DNA of 64,000 nucleotides. It comes from Vreelandella andesensis (lineage in GTDB: Bacteria > Pseudomonadota > Gammaproteobacteria > Pseudomonadales > Halomonadaceae). Made by a program: the position numbers and the translations under genes. Below are positions 1 through 8,884 of the stretch, one piece after another. The stretch spans positions 62,001-126,000 of the forward strand of contig NZ_RZHG01000022.1 of assembly GCF_003989795.1 (NCBI RefSeq). Reading direction: 5' to 3'. The stretch's first letter is position 1; each line of letters opens with the position of its first letter. A model generated the notes under the pieces. That model had not been told where the DNA came from, searched no databases, and saw only the letters and a program-made list of their open reading frames with translations.

Positions 1-2
1 CT

Positions 3-899
3 GAGCAGGCCCAGCTTTCGCTAGGCATACCACACTTTGCGCTTATGCGCCTGGACGATGATCGCCCCCACCTGCAAGGCCGCCACTTTGCCCTCACCAC
101 CGAAACCGAACGTTTTAGTGACGTGCTAGCGTCACCAGAGCCAACTTACTTCACTACTCGCATCGCGCTGCCCATTACAGAAGTGCCAGACTTCACCCGC
201 TATAACCGCTACCTACCTGAAGATGCGGGAGTTACCTTGCTCGGCGGCCAGGCTAGCTTAACCAGCGAGTGGCTGCTGGAGGGGCTAACTGCCCAGGGCA
301 ACCTGACGCTGCGCGCGTTTGGTGCCGAGCTAGCGCTGCTTGACCAGCAGCTAAAAGGCGATGTGGAATTGCATTTGCAACTCACCGAGGGAGACTTAGA
401 AACGCGACGCTTCAACGCTAATGACTCATTCCTCCGGTTGGAGAACGTCTTTCGGCAAAGCTCAGCAGGCGCACAAGACGCTGGCTGGTGGGTGCAGCTC
501 ACCATGGAAGAAGCACAGCTTGAGTGGGATGACCCTATTCGTTTAACCAGCCAGCTACGTCTTGGCATGCGCGACACCGGGCTTTTGGCCCGGCTCTTCT
601 TAGACCGCGCCAGACAAAGCGAGTGGTTGGGGCGGTTATTAAACGTGCGTGACATTAACGGTAGCGCTCAGCTTCAGATCAATGGCGAACGCATCCAATT
701 ACACGATCTAACACTTACCGGCGGACCGCTCTTGCTACTTTCCGATGTCACCCTGGCTGACAAAAGTGCCAATGGTGCGCTCTACGCCCACCTTGGCGCA
801 CTGGGGATAGGGGTAGAGTTGATCAACAGCGAACCCACATTAAAGGTATTGCAACCAAGGCGTTGGTTCGATCGCTGGCGAGCAGCAAATGCGTTTTGA
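3..899 (+). CDS. C-terminal part of an unrecognised beta-rich (AsmA/YdbH-like?) protein
   Basis: The reading frame is open from base 3, before the first ATG at 45, so this is probably the 3' end of a longer gene cut by the window edge. The visible part has about 298 residues. It shows alternating hydrophobic/polar strands and repeated 'layer' phrases such as GNLTLRAFGAEL and INGERIQLHDLTLTGG. That pattern is seen in large AsmA-, TamB- or YdbH-type envelope proteins, but I recognise no specific family. It ends in a basic RRWFDRWRAANAF tail. It converges with the TRIC-type channel gene. Function is unknown; the family suggestion is an inference from sequence texture only. Confidence 0.6.
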   Translation, partial: EQAQLSLGIPHFALMRLDDDRPHLQGRHFALTTETERFSDVLASPEPTYFTTRIALPITEVPDFTRYNRYLPEDAGVTLLGGQASLTSEWLLEGLTAQGNLTLRAFGAELALLDQQLKGDVELHLQLTEGDLETRRFNANDSFLRLENVFRQSSAGAQDAGWWVQLTMEEAQLEWDDPIRLTSQLRLGMRDTGLLARLFLDRARQSEWLGRLLNVRDINGSAQLQINGERIQLHDLTLTGGPLLLLSDVTLADKSANGALYAHLGALGIGVELINSEPTLKVLQPRRWFDRWRAANAF

Positions 900-933
900 A
901 AAAGAAGCAATAAAAAAAGAAGAGGCGGAAACA

Positions 934-963
934 CCTTCCTTTCGCAACCACGCAGAAGGAAGG
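934..963 (-). terminator. Hairpin between convergent genes
   Basis: CCTTCCTT and AAGGAAGG form a perfect 8-bp stem around a 14-nt loop, directly after the stop of the minus-strand TRIC-type gene. A T-rich stretch follows on the minus strand, but not immediately. It may also serve the gene that ends at 899. Confidence 0.45.
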
Positions 964-971
964 CTGCTCGG

Positions 972-1688
972 CTAGTGTTTTTTACGCTCTCGTCGGATCA
1001 TGCGCACCCGCTCTTTAGCTTTCTGAGGCGTTGACAGCGTTGCTGCAGTTTCATTATGCGTTTTCGGTGGTAGGGTGACCCAGGCAAATACAGGTAGCGC
1101 TAAGCGCCAGTGAATCGCCGCTAGGCGCAATCCAAGTGTCACTATTAATGAGGCTGCAATCGCCACGGTTAATGGCGCATTTAATGCATCGAACGCCACA
1201 TACACAATGCCACCCGCCAGGGCTGCCGTTGCGTAGATCTCTTCACGAAGCACCATGGGTACCCGCTGGGCCAGCACATCACGAATCATGCCACCAGCCA
1301 CGCCTGTCATCATGCCCATTAACACCGCCACAACGCCTGATGCACCCAGCAGCAGTGCTTTATGTGTCCCGATGACGGTAAATAGCGCCAGCCCAAATGC
1401 ATCCGCAACGGGTAAAAACCCACGAGAAAGACGATGAATATAGTGAAACCCCACCAGCGATACGCCCACCGTAGCTAATATCACCCACAAGTAGGTCGGA
1501 TCTGTCACCCAGAACACTGGGCGAACGCCAAGCACCAAATCCCTGAGCGTGCCGCCGCCAATACCAGTCACCGCTGCCAGCACCAGCATACCGAAGGGGT
1601 CCATTCGCGAACGACAGGCTAAAATCACACCTGACAAAGCAAAGACGATGACCCCCGCCATATCCAACCAGTAAATCACACCCGACAC
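972..1688 (-). CDS. TRIC/UPF0126-type cation channel family membrane protein
   Basis: This is a small inner-membrane protein of the trimeric intracellular cation channel (UPF0126, YadS/YicG) family; bacterial members are thought to form trimeric K+/cation channels. The two family repeats are visible as GIGGGTLRDLVLG and GVAGGMIRDVLAQ, each within a triplet of hydrophobic segments. The frame stays open to an ATG at 1778, but the GTG at 1688 has an AAGGAG six bases upstream and gives the normal start MSGVIYWLDMAG with a membrane segment at once. I therefore chose 1688. The basic C-terminal tail (about 30 residues, RKERVRMIRRERKKH type) is longer than usual. It is divergent from the NfeD gene. 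Confidence 0.85.
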   Translation of the reverse strand: MSGVIYWLDMAGVIVFALSGVILACRSRMDPFGMLVLAAVTGIGGGTLRDLVLGVRPVFWVTDPTYLWVILATVGVSLVGFHYIHRLSRGFLPVADAFGLALFTVIGTHKALLLGASGVVAVLMGMMTGVAGGMIRDVLAQRVPMVLREEIYATAALAGGIVYVAFDALNAPLTVAIAASLIVTLGLRLAAIHWRLALPVFAWVTLPPKTHNETAATLSTPQKAKERVRMIRRERKKH

Positions 1689-1854
1689 GCGACTCTCCTT
1701 AGCAATATGCTTCATTAGACGAGCGGGATAATTCCCCTGACACGAGAAGCCTTCTTCACCAAAAACGTTCAACAACATTCAGCGAATACTACCTGCATCA
1801 GGTTATGGCACACTGGTAACAGTAATCACAATTTGTTCTTATCTTTTTCTATAC

Positions 1855-2361
1855 ATGGGGACACCTATGGACTGGAACCCTGCTTATACTTGGCTGGTGA
1901 TTGCCCTGTTGTTAAGCCTCGCAGAACTGACGTCCGGTGCAATGTTACTGCTTGCGCTGGGAGTTGCTGCGGCGCTTACCGCTACGGTGACGGCACTGGG
2001 ATTATCGCTGCCTTGGCAGCTGCTCAGCATGGGGATTTTCGCGGGTATCTTAGTGCCTTTGGGCGTCGTCGTCATTCGTCCGCGCTTTTCTCCAAGAGGC
2101 GTTGCCTATGGCACGACCGGCACGGGCGTTGAAAAAGGCAACCACTACCAAACGCTGCTACGCGATTTTGACAACGCAACCGGCATTAAAATAAACGGTG
2201 ATTTCTACCGGTTGCGTGTTATCGAGAGCGGAGAGACTGAACTGCCGCAAGGCACCCAAGTGGTCTTTAAACGCTTTGAAGGCACGACCGCCTTAGTGAC
2301 GCTGACACCTTCATCAGATGCAATTCCCCAGGATGCAATTTCCCAACGCAAGGAGCCATAA
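1855..2361 (+). CDS. NfeD-family membrane protein
   Basis: This is an NfeD-type partner of an SPFH protein. It has two or three N-terminal membrane segments (residues about 8-75, with the small-residue run SGAMLLLALGVAAAL), a short soluble linker and a C-terminal OB-fold-like domain (about 90-160, ending VFKRFEGTTALVTL). Short NfeD proteins of this kind pair with a stomatin/prohibitin gene, which here follows after 2 bp, so the two are almost certainly co-transcribed and act together in membrane organisation. The start could be 1855 or the ATG at 1867 (MDWNPAYTW). Neither has a strong ribosome site, although GGGGACACC precedes the second. Confidence 0.82.
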   Translation: MGTPMDWNPAYTWLVIALLLSLAELTSGAMLLLALGVAAALTATVTALGLSLPWQLLSMGIFAGILVPLGVVVIRPRFSPRGVAYGTTGTGVEKGNHYQTLLRDFDNATGIKINGDFYRLRVIESGETELPQGTQVVFKRFEGTTALVTLTPSSDAIPQDAISQRKEP

Positions 2362-2363
2362 GC

Positions 2364-3425
2364 ATGAACAACCTCATGGATTTATCAATTAGCCCAGGGC
2401 TGCTCATCAGCCTGATTATTGTCGTCATTGGCGTGCTCATCATTTCGAAAGGATTGGTTATTGTTCGCCAGTCAGAAGTGATGGTGATTGAGCGTCTTGG
2501 TTCGTTTCATCGTGTGCTCGAAAGCGGCATCAATATCATTGTTCCGTTTATTGAGCAGCCACGCGCGATCACTATGCTGCGTTACCGCAAAATGGGCGAA
2601 GACTACACAGCAATTACCAGCGATGAAACGCGTATTGACCGCCGTGAAACAGTCATGGACTTTCCTGGCCAGCCAGTCGTCACCACGGATAACGTCACCG
2701 TGAGAATCAACGGCGCACTTTACTACCAGATTATTGACCCCAAGCGAGCGGTCTATGAAGTAGAAAACATGAGCCAAGCCGTAGAGGTGCTGGCAAAAAC
2801 AACGTTGCGCTCGGTCGTGGGCAAGATGGAACTAGATAAATTGTTTGAATCTCGCGCCGAGGTAAACAACGAGATTCAAGCAGCGATGGAGGAGCCGGCG
2901 TCTAAGTGGGGGGTCAAAATATCTCGGGTAGAAGTGCAGGATATCGCCATGCCGGAAGAAGTAGAGACGGCGATGCGCCTGCAAATGGCCGCTGAACGTA
3001 AACGCCGTGCGACGGTGACAGAAGCAGAAGGTGAAAAATCCGCGGCCATTGCAATGGCTCAAGGGCAGCGTGAGTCGGCCATTCTTAACGCCCAGGGTGA
3101 TAAAGAGTCGGCGATTTTACGCGCCCAAGGTGAGCAGGAATCCATCAAACTCGTGCTCAGCGCTATCGGCGACAGCGAAGAGAATAAGCGCACGGTGGTG
3201 GGCTATTTACTCGGCCAAAGCTACATCAAAGGGCTGCCCAACATGGCGAAAAATGGTGAGCGAGTGTTCGTACCCTATGAGTCTTCTGCCCTGCTTGGCT
3301 CCATGGGAATGTTCCGTGAAATGGCGGGATCGCCCGAGGACACCGTTGCTAATCATCTAAAAAACCGCAACAGCAGTGACAGCGGCTTCCGCAGCGGCAT
3401 CGTCGGTGGTGCGACAGCTACTTAA
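2364..3425 (+). CDS. SPFH/stomatin-like (paraslipin, QmcA-type) protein
   Basis: It has one N-terminal membrane anchor (residues about 8-30), then an SPFH/band-7 domain with the typical phrases VIERLGSFHRVLESGIN, VTTDNVTVRINGALYYQI and KTTLRSVVGKMELDKL. A long charged helix follows (about 195-275). In it AQGQRESAI, AQGDKESAI and AQGEQESIK make three tandem ten-residue repeats, as in QmcA/paraslipin proteins that build ring-like membrane assemblies. The length of 353 is a little over the usual 305-320, owing to a low-complexity S/G/N tail. It is downstream of its NfeD partner, and a strong terminator follows. Confidence 0.88.
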   Translation: MNNLMDLSISPGLLISLIIVVIGVLIISKGLVIVRQSEVMVIERLGSFHRVLESGINIIVPFIEQPRAITMLRYRKMGEDYTAITSDETRIDRRETVMDFPGQPVVTTDNVTVRINGALYYQIIDPKRAVYEVENMSQAVEVLAKTTLRSVVGKMELDKLFESRAEVNNEIQAAMEEPASKWGVKISRVEVQDIAMPEEVETAMRLQMAAERKRRATVTEAEGEKSAAIAMAQGQRESAILNAQGDKESAILRAQGEQESIKLVLSAIGDSEENKRTVVGYLLGQSYIKGLPNMAKNGERVFVPYESSALLGSMGMFREMAGSPEDTVANHLKNRNSSDSGFRSGIVGGATAT

Positions 3426-3501
3426 AAAATCACTTAAAACGTACTATTTCAGTAATACAGCGAAAAATGCAATTTCTTTAAGCCTCGCAAAACCTACCAA
3501 T

Positions 3502-3530
3502 GCTGGGCCAAGAGAGGTCCAGCCTTTTTA
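3502..3530 (+). terminator. Rho-independent terminator after NfeD-SPFH operon
   Basis: GCTGGGCC and GGTCCAGC pair (8 bp including one G-T) around a 6-nt loop, and CTTTTT follows at once. It is 76 bp after the SPFH stop codon. Confidence 0.8.
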
Positions 3531-3595
3531 CCCTCTTTTCCCGCCTCCCCTCCTTTCTGCGTAATGTTTTTTAACGTTGAAGAAGCTATCATCGT

Positions 3596-3616
3596 CTTAA
3601 CTTATTTTAAGTTAAG
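3596..3616. repeat. 21-bp inverted repeat upstream of GGDEF gene
   Basis: CTTAACTTA-TTT-TAAGTTAAG is a perfect 9-bp dyad in an AT-rich stretch 110 bp before the diguanylate cyclase start. It is a possible operator or a cruciform. The rest of 3426-3726 holds only the terminator at 3502 and the second dyad at 3653. Confidence 0.6.
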
Positions 3617-3652
3617 ATTTTGAGCTACATTAGTGTTTGCATCATATGCGCC

Positions 3653-3678
3653 TCAATCAACTAGCAGGCTTTGATTGA
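3653..3678. repeat. Second inverted repeat upstream of GGDEF gene
   Basis: TCAATCAA and TTGATTGA form an 8-bp dyad with a 10-nt spacer, about 50 bp before the diguanylate cyclase start. It could form a leader hairpin or a regulator site. No family assignment is possible. Confidence 0.5.
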
Positions 3679-3726
3679 AGCATTTATCGGCAGAAGGATT
3701 GTAAACTGGAGGTTAATACGTCCACC

Positions 3727-5526
3727 ATGCTGCCTCGAAAGCTTGCCATTCGCCATTTCACTCTGCTGCTTCTTACAATGGCCACGCTAGTGATGCTTGC
3801 AAGTGTTGCTGTCGCAGCTTCCCCGTCACAACCCCTGCAAAGCTGGGAGTTCCGCTGGGGGGATTCTCCCCAGGACGCCAATAGCCATCCAATATGGTTG
3901 CAAAACAGCACAGCAGAGTGGCAAACCATCGACTCCCCCTCCAATCCGCCTGGCCGCCAGGGGCACGAGCATCTCTGGTTACGCACAACGCTGCCCGCCG
4001 GTGAGTGGAATGATCCTGTTCTGTTTATCACCAGCATGAATCTTATCGGGCAGGTTTATCTGGGCGACGAACTTATCTATCAATACGGCGAGTTTGATGA
4101 TCACGGCAAAGGAGAGTTTGCAGGCTGGCCCTGGCATATGATTGACTTACCCAGCGATGCCGCCGGGCAGCAACTTACCTTTCGGCTCTATTCGTACTAC
4201 ACCAGTATCGGCCTATGGGGCCAAGTACAGGTGATGGAGCGAATTGACGTACTGAAGCAAGTGATTCACGACTCCGCCCAAGATCTCGGTGTGAGTGCAT
4301 TAGTATTGGTGCTCGCGATTCTAGCGACCATTTTCGTATTGATAGGGCCACAGCGCCAAGGCTTCGGTGCCATTGCACTATTCGCCTATGCTTCAGGGCT
4401 GATGTTGCTTGCTGAAACCCCAGCTCGCCAGCTAATTGCCGATGGCGCCCTGGGTTGGGATATGTTGCGCGCTGGAAGCTACTATACCCTGCCGGTGGCA
4501 TTGGGTTTATTGCTTAGCGACTGGCTGGAAGGCACGGCCAAGCGCTGGATAACAGGGCTGTGGGTTATCCACCTGTTATACCTCGTTTCCGCCATGAGTT
4601 TGGTACAACTTAGTGTGATTAGCCTTTCACTCACGTTTCCCATCTTTGACGTAATGCTAGCCCTCACACTTCCCATGATGCTGGTGCTGGCGCTAATGCG
4701 CTTCCAACGGTTAACACTTGAACAGCGGCTTCTGGTGGTGAGTTTTACTTTTTATGCACCGTTATTGCTGGCCGATATGATCGTTGCCCATGGCTTTGTC
4801 ACTTGGCGCAGCGTGCCCTTGAGCTACGGCACATTAGCGTTCGCGGTCGCGAACGCTGCTATTTTTCTGTGGCACTATCGCCACACGCAACAACAGCTTG
4901 CTTTAGCAAATGAAACGCTAGAACAACAGGTGGCGTCCCGTACGGCCGATCTTGACCGCCTCGTTCAGGAGTTAGATGGCTTATCACGCAAAGATCCATT
5001 AACGGGCCTGCATAATCGTCGCCACTTCGACTTAGCATTTGCGCATCTATGTCAACAAGCACTACAACAAACCAGCCACCTCTCGGTGCTTATGCTGGAT
5101 ATAGACTATTTCAAACAGATCAACGACGATTTTGGCCATGGTGCCGGAGATGCCATCTTGGTGGATATCGCGCAGTTGCTGCGACAACACCTACGCGAAC
5201 TCGACGTCATCTGTCGCTTTGGTGGTGAGGAGTTTGTTGCTTTGCTGCCAGCCACGTCTCAAGCTGCTGCCAAAACCAGGGCTAATGCGCTGCTAACGAC
5301 TATCTCCCAAAGGGCATTTGTCTATCGGGGTACACCGATACGGCAAATCACGCTTTCCTGCGGAATAGCGACTTACCCCAATCACACCCAAGACCCTACT
5401 AAGTTGCTACGGCTGGCTGACGAGGCACTTTATAAAGCAAAACACAGCGGACGAAACCGCTGCGTTGTTTGGGAAGATTCTTTTGAAGATCGAGGCTTCT
5501 TGTTCAGTAAACAGCAGACGCTATGA
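3727..5526 (+). CDS. Membrane-bound diguanylate cyclase (7TMR-DISM-like sensor, GGDEF)
   Basis: It makes c-di-GMP from two GTP. A signal peptide (residues 1-31) precedes a periplasmic jelly-roll-like sensor region (about 35-175; WLRTTLPAGEWND... and QVYLGDELIYQYGEF are typical of 7TMR-DISM extracellular modules). About seven membrane segments follow (185-385), then a short coiled coil (395-420) and a GGDEF domain (about 430-585). The active-site motif is GGEEF at 499-503. An intact product-inhibition I-site, RELD at 490-493, lies exactly five residues before it, so the enzyme should be active and feedback-inhibited. No EAL domain is present. A GGAGG lies 14 bases before the ATG, which is rather far. 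It is convergent with the DUF2252 gene. Confidence 0.9.
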   Translation: MLPRKLAIRHFTLLLLTMATLVMLASVAVAASPSQPLQSWEFRWGDSPQDANSHPIWLQNSTAEWQTIDSPSNPPGRQGHEHLWLRTTLPAGEWNDPVLFITSMNLIGQVYLGDELIYQYGEFDDHGKGEFAGWPWHMIDLPSDAAGQQLTFRLYSYYTSIGLWGQVQVMERIDVLKQVIHDSAQDLGVSALVLVLAILATIFVLIGPQRQGFGAIALFAYASGLMLLAETPARQLIADGALGWDMLRAGSYYTLPVALGLLLSDWLEGTAKRWITGLWVIHLLYLVSAMSLVQLSVISLSLTFPIFDVMLALTLPMMLVLALMRFQRLTLEQRLLVVSFTFYAPLLLADMIVAHGFVTWRSVPLSYGTLAFAVANAAIFLWHYRHTQQQLALANETLEQQVASRTADLDRLVQELDGLSRKDPLTGLHNRRHFDLAFAHLCQQALQQTSHLSVLMLDIDYFKQINDDFGHGAGDAILVDIAQLLRQHLRELDVICRFGGEEFVALLPATSQAAAKTRANALLTTISQRAFVYRGTPIRQITLSCGIATYPNHTQDPTKLLRLADEALYKAKHSGRNRCVVWEDSFEDRGFLFSKQQTL

Positions 5527-5549
5527 ACGTTATTAGCGAGGCCTTTTAA

Positions 5550-6902
5550 TTAAGCGGAATCTGTTGCCAAAAAGTGCTCTACAAACACTTGGTAGTCTTG
5601 GGTGACGCAGTCGGCATACGCAATTGCAAGGGTCGACACCACATCAACAAACTGCTCTTCGCGACCGTTTAAACGCTGACAGACCGCATTGGCAAATGGC
5701 GCTGAACGACCCCGGTGAAGCGCCTGGGCGCCGCGCAGATGTTCACGTGCGAGAATCTCTCCCCACTGGCGCGCTAGCTTGCGGTAAGACTTACCCCCTG
5801 AAAGCTTGTGAGTAGGCACGTCTTTTTTGAACGGAGAACGTTCCCGAACCGAAAACACTTTGCTGTTCATGGTCAGCCAACCCAGGTAGGCATCCGGGTG
5901 TTCTGCAATGGCATGGAATGCCGCCGCATGGCGAATGCCTTCATTAGGAAATAGCTTTCGCCACGCCTGCTGTTGGGCTTTATTCATTAAGCCGTAAGCT
6001 TCTGGCGTTACCTGTTCTTTAATATCTAATATAACGTCATCGTGTTCATGGTCTGCCCCGCCCTCAATCAACACATAATACCGCTCAACACCTAACGAGC
6101 CCGTTCCCGCATCCAGACGTCGGGCGGTATCTTTTACACGGAAGTGCTTGGGGTCATTTTCTTTGATCGGATGCTGCAGCGTCTGTTGATACTCTTGCTC
6201 AATCAAACGGCGCAGCTGGCTGGCGACATCCGCGGGCAAATTGGCCAACTTACCAGGGCGCTCTGCGAACATACGCCCTTTCTGGCTATCGAGGGTCGTC
6301 CATTTTTCCAGCATGCGCGCGCGATTCTGCTCATCGGCAACTTTTCCCATGAAAGGCTTGAGGGGCCCTTTAGCGCTATCCAGCGTCACCGCATCAATAG
6401 ACAGCTCGTTGGTATGAGCATCTTTTGCATTAGCTTCTTGGGCATAACCCATTAGCGTGTGAATATACCCCTCTAACAGTTTTTTTAGCGCTTTATCAGT
6501 TGCTTTGGGACTTAACGCTGCGTTTTCACGGCTATCCAACACCACGCTGATCGCCAGCCGCCATACATCGTATTGATAGTCACCTATCAACGCATCATCG
6601 AAGTCATCCATGCCGTAGCGCACTTGGTCATCGTGGTGACCGTAAGCACCAAAGTTATAAACGTGCGCATCACCTTGAAGCCACGTTTGGGTAGTGGGCC
6701 ATCCACCAAATAGCGCAAAGCGCCAATCGTGCCAAACGTCTTGCCAATACAAATGATTGGTTCCACGAAAAAATCGATAGGGAGACGCGGCCATTTTGGC
6801 GTACTTTGCTTGGCGGTGCGCCGCATTTAACGGCGCATTTGCCTGCTGAATCGCGTCAATCACCTGCTGTGGGCGGTTATGCCCGGTTAGTGCATGGCTC
6901 AT
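5550..6902 (-). CDS. DUF2252 family protein
   Basis: This is a full-length (450 residue) DUF2252 protein of unknown biochemical role. The family hallmarks are FRGTNHLYWQD near residue 45, WLQGDAHVYNFGAYG near 75-90, and DDFDDALIGDYQYDVWRLAIS near 100-120. The GDAH...N and DDFDDA pairs resemble the catalytic HxDxxxxN and metal-binding D motifs of protein-kinase-like phosphotransferases, so a phosphotransfer or nucleotide-binding role is a reasonable guess; this is an inference. It appears monocistronic. The next gene on the same strand upstream, DUF1294, is separated by about 80 bp. Confidence 0.85.
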   Translation of the reverse strand: MSHALTGHNRPQQVIDAIQQANAPLNAAHRQAKYAKMAASPYRFFRGTNHLYWQDVWHDWRFALFGGWPTTQTWLQGDAHVYNFGAYGHHDDQVRYGMDDFDDALIGDYQYDVWRLAISVVLDSRENAALSPKATDKALKKLLEGYIHTLMGYAQEANAKDAHTNELSIDAVTLDSAKGPLKPFMGKVADEQNRARMLEKWTTLDSQKGRMFAERPGKLANLPADVASQLRRLIEQEYQQTLQHPIKENDPKHFRVKDTARRLDAGTGSLGVERYYVLIEGGADHEHDDVILDIKEQVTPEAYGLMNKAQQQAWRKLFPNEGIRHAAAFHAIAEHPDAYLGWLTMNSKVFSVRERSPFKKDVPTHKLSGGKSYRKLARQWGEILAREHLRGAQALHRGRSAPFANAVCQRLNGREEQFVDVVSTLAIAYADCVTQDYQVFVEHFLATDSA

Positions 6903-6983
6903 CGCATTGCCTTTATCAGTGTATTAAAAGCAGTCTGCTAGTAGCGTAGGGGATAAACGTTAAGAGAATAAGTCATTGGCGAA

Positions 6984-7367
6984 TTATGCCCATAGCCAAC
7001 CAGCAAGCGCAGCCAGATTGATCAGCACCGTTAACCAAAATACACGCCTGAAGGGACGTTTTTGGGTTTTGTGGCGAAGCCACTGCTGCGCGACCATCGC
7101 CCCGGGCCATCCCGCCAATAAAGACAACACATGTAAGGTTTTTTCTGAGATTCGTTGCCCATTTTTTTGCGCAGCCGATTTATCTGACGCATAAGCAAGG
7201 CATGTCACAGCGCTAACCACCAGGTAAGTTATCAACAACCACATGGGTAGCTTTTCGGTAATAACGGCGATGGCCAGTAGCGCGAAAAATATCAGCGTTA
7301 TGAACAGTGAGCGACCTGCTGTGCCTTTCGCGTGTCTGGTTGTGTTGGCCTTTTTATTCAACGTCAT
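6984..7367 (-). CDS. DUF1294 family membrane protein
   Basis: This is a small inner-membrane protein of 127 residues with hydrophobic segments at about 19-36, 42-60, 78-90 and 108-126. The DUF1294 signature is present: YASDKSAAQKNGQRISEKTLH, then LLAGWPGAMVAQQWLRHKT and a basic RPFRRVFW. Many DUF1294 proteins carry an N-terminal cold-shock domain; this one does not. The frame extends to 7394, but the ATG at 7367 has AAGGAG seven bases upstream and was chosen. Function is unknown. It follows astB on the same strand after about 160 bp without a visible hairpin. Confidence 0.8.
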   Translation of the reverse strand: MTLNKKANTTRHAKGTAGRSLFITLIFFALLAIAVITEKLPMWLLITYLVVSAVTCLAYASDKSAAQKNGQRISEKTLHVLSLLAGWPGAMVAQQWLRHKTQKRPFRRVFWLTVLINLAALAGWLWA

Positions 7368-7525
7368 TGTTTTGCTCCTTTCCTTGAGCCTCAATTATTC
7401 TGTTGATGAGCCATCTTCACAACGACAATAAATCAACGCCAACACCGGCGCTTGCGAATCACCACCAACGGCACCCCGAATAACACTCGGGCATTTTCCT
7501 TGGCGTTTTGGTGACATCACCAGCG

Positions 7526-8884
7526 TTATTGACTCAACTGAAACGGATAGACAGAACCAATTTTCAGCACGTGGGTTAACTCGTCTAGCGCCACAAGCAC
7601 CTCTTTAGCGAGCTGGGGGTCAGCGAGGTCTTCTGCCGCTAGGCGGTCGCGATAGTGACGATTGACCCAGGCAGTCAGGTCATCGTAAAGCGCATTATTC
7701 ATTAACACGCGTCCGGTCAACGCTGCCTGTTCAGCTTCCGATAAAGCAACACGCAGTCGCAGGCAGGCAGGGCCACCGCCGTTGCGCATGCTCTGCTTAA
7801 CATCTTTAACGACCACTTCACCAACCGGGTTATTGCCCGCCAGAATAAAGTCCTGGATGGTGCGCCAGACGGCTTCGCGCTCTTGGCATTCGCTGGGCAC
7901 TACCAGCGTCATGGTGCCGTCCGGGTTGGAAAGTAGCTGGGAGTTGAACAAGTACGATGCTACCGCATCTTCCATGCTCACCGCGTCTAACGGAACTCGC
8001 ACCGGAATCAGTGGCGTAGACATTTTGGCGCGCAACTCATCCAAGGTGCGCGTTTCATCCAAAAAGGCCATTTCGTGATAGAGCAGCACGGGGCCATTAC
8101 CCACGGCAATCACGTCGTTGTGGAAAACACCCGCATCAATGGCGTCTGGGTGCTGCTGGGCAAACACCGTTTGTGCCTCCGTTAGCCCATGCTGGCGAGC
8201 CACCGCTTGGCTGGCTTCCAGGGTTTGCCGAGCGGGGAAGCGTTTTGGCTCACGCTCAACACCAAATGCTTGGCGACCATAGACAAATAAGTGAACGCCT
8301 GGCTCGCCGTGTTCGCCGCATAGCCGAGTATGATTCGCCGCCCCTTCATCTGAAAAGGCAGGTGTCGCTGGCAACACGGGATGATGCGCGAAGTGCTGTT
8401 CATCATGGAAAATAGCCTGCAGCACACGGCCCGTGGTTTGCGGCTCTAGGTAGCGGTGAAAACTAGATTGCAAGTTCGCCGGTGTGAAGTGCACTCGGCG
8501 ATCAGACGCATCAACACTGGGAGTAACGGTGCCTGCGTTGGCCGTCCACATGCTGGAAGCCGAGCAGACCGCCCGTAACAGCTGAGGAGCCTCTTTGGCA
8601 GCGCGGGCTAGCACCTCGCTGTTGCTGCCGCTGAAGCCCAAACCCCGTAATGCCCCTACATCGGGGCGCTGCTGGGGCGGCAGCACACCCTGAGCGTAGC
8701 CCGCATCCATCAGTGACTTCATTTTCAGAAGCCCTTGCAGTGCGCCCTCTTTAGGGTTGGATACTAGCCCACCATGGCTCATAGACGCCACGTTGCCGTG
8801 GGCCAGCCCTGAGTAGTTGTGAGTTGGCCCTACCAGTCCATCAAAGTTAACTTCTCTTACGCTGCTGCTTGAAACGTTGCTCAT
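7526..8884 (-). CDS. astB: N-succinylarginine dihydrolase
   Basis: This is the second step of the arginine succinyltransferase (AST) pathway: it removes two ammonia and CO2 from N2-succinylarginine to give N2-succinylornithine in the cytoplasm. At 452 residues it is full length. It has the amidinotransferase-fold signatures [22 protein letters not shown] at the N terminus, [17 protein letters not shown] in the middle and [12 protein letters not shown] near the C terminus, where Cys374 is the expected nucleophile. The start overlaps the astD stop as ATGA, and GGGAG lies seven bases upstream, so translation is coupled. It is the last gene of the operon here; astE does not follow. Confidence 0.96.
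   Translation of the reverse strand: MSNVSSSSVREVNFDGLVGPTHNYSGLAHGNVASMSHGGLVSNPKEGALQGLLKMKSLMDAGYAQGVLPPQQRPDVGALRGLGFSGSNSEVLARAAKEAPQLLRAVCSASSMWTANAGTVTPSVDASDRRVHFTPANLQSSFHRYLEPQTTGRVLQAIFHDEQHFAHHPVLPATPAFSDEGAANHTRLCGEHGEPGVHLFVYGRQAFGVEREPKRFPARQTLEASQAVARQHGLTEAQTVFAQQHPDAIDAGVFHNDVIAVGNGPVLLYHEMAFLDETRTLDELRAKMSTPLIPVRVPLDAVSMEDAVASYLFNSQLLSNPDGTMTLVVPSECQEREAVWRTIQDFILAGNNPVGEVVVKDVKQSMRNGGGPACLRLRVALSEAEQAALTGRVLMNNALYDDLTAWVNRHYRDRLAAEDLADPQLAKEVLVALDELTHVLKIGSVYPFQLSQ

Noticed and set aside
209-655. 148-codon minus-strand frame within the first gene
   Set aside because: The plus-strand frame is longer, opens beyond the window edge and has better amino-acid texture; the minus frame is a shadow.
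7395-7525. Possible remnant of astE downstream of astB
   Set aside because: I read all frames of this 131-bp stretch and saw no zinc-carboxypeptidase motif or similarity; it looks like plain intergenic DNA.
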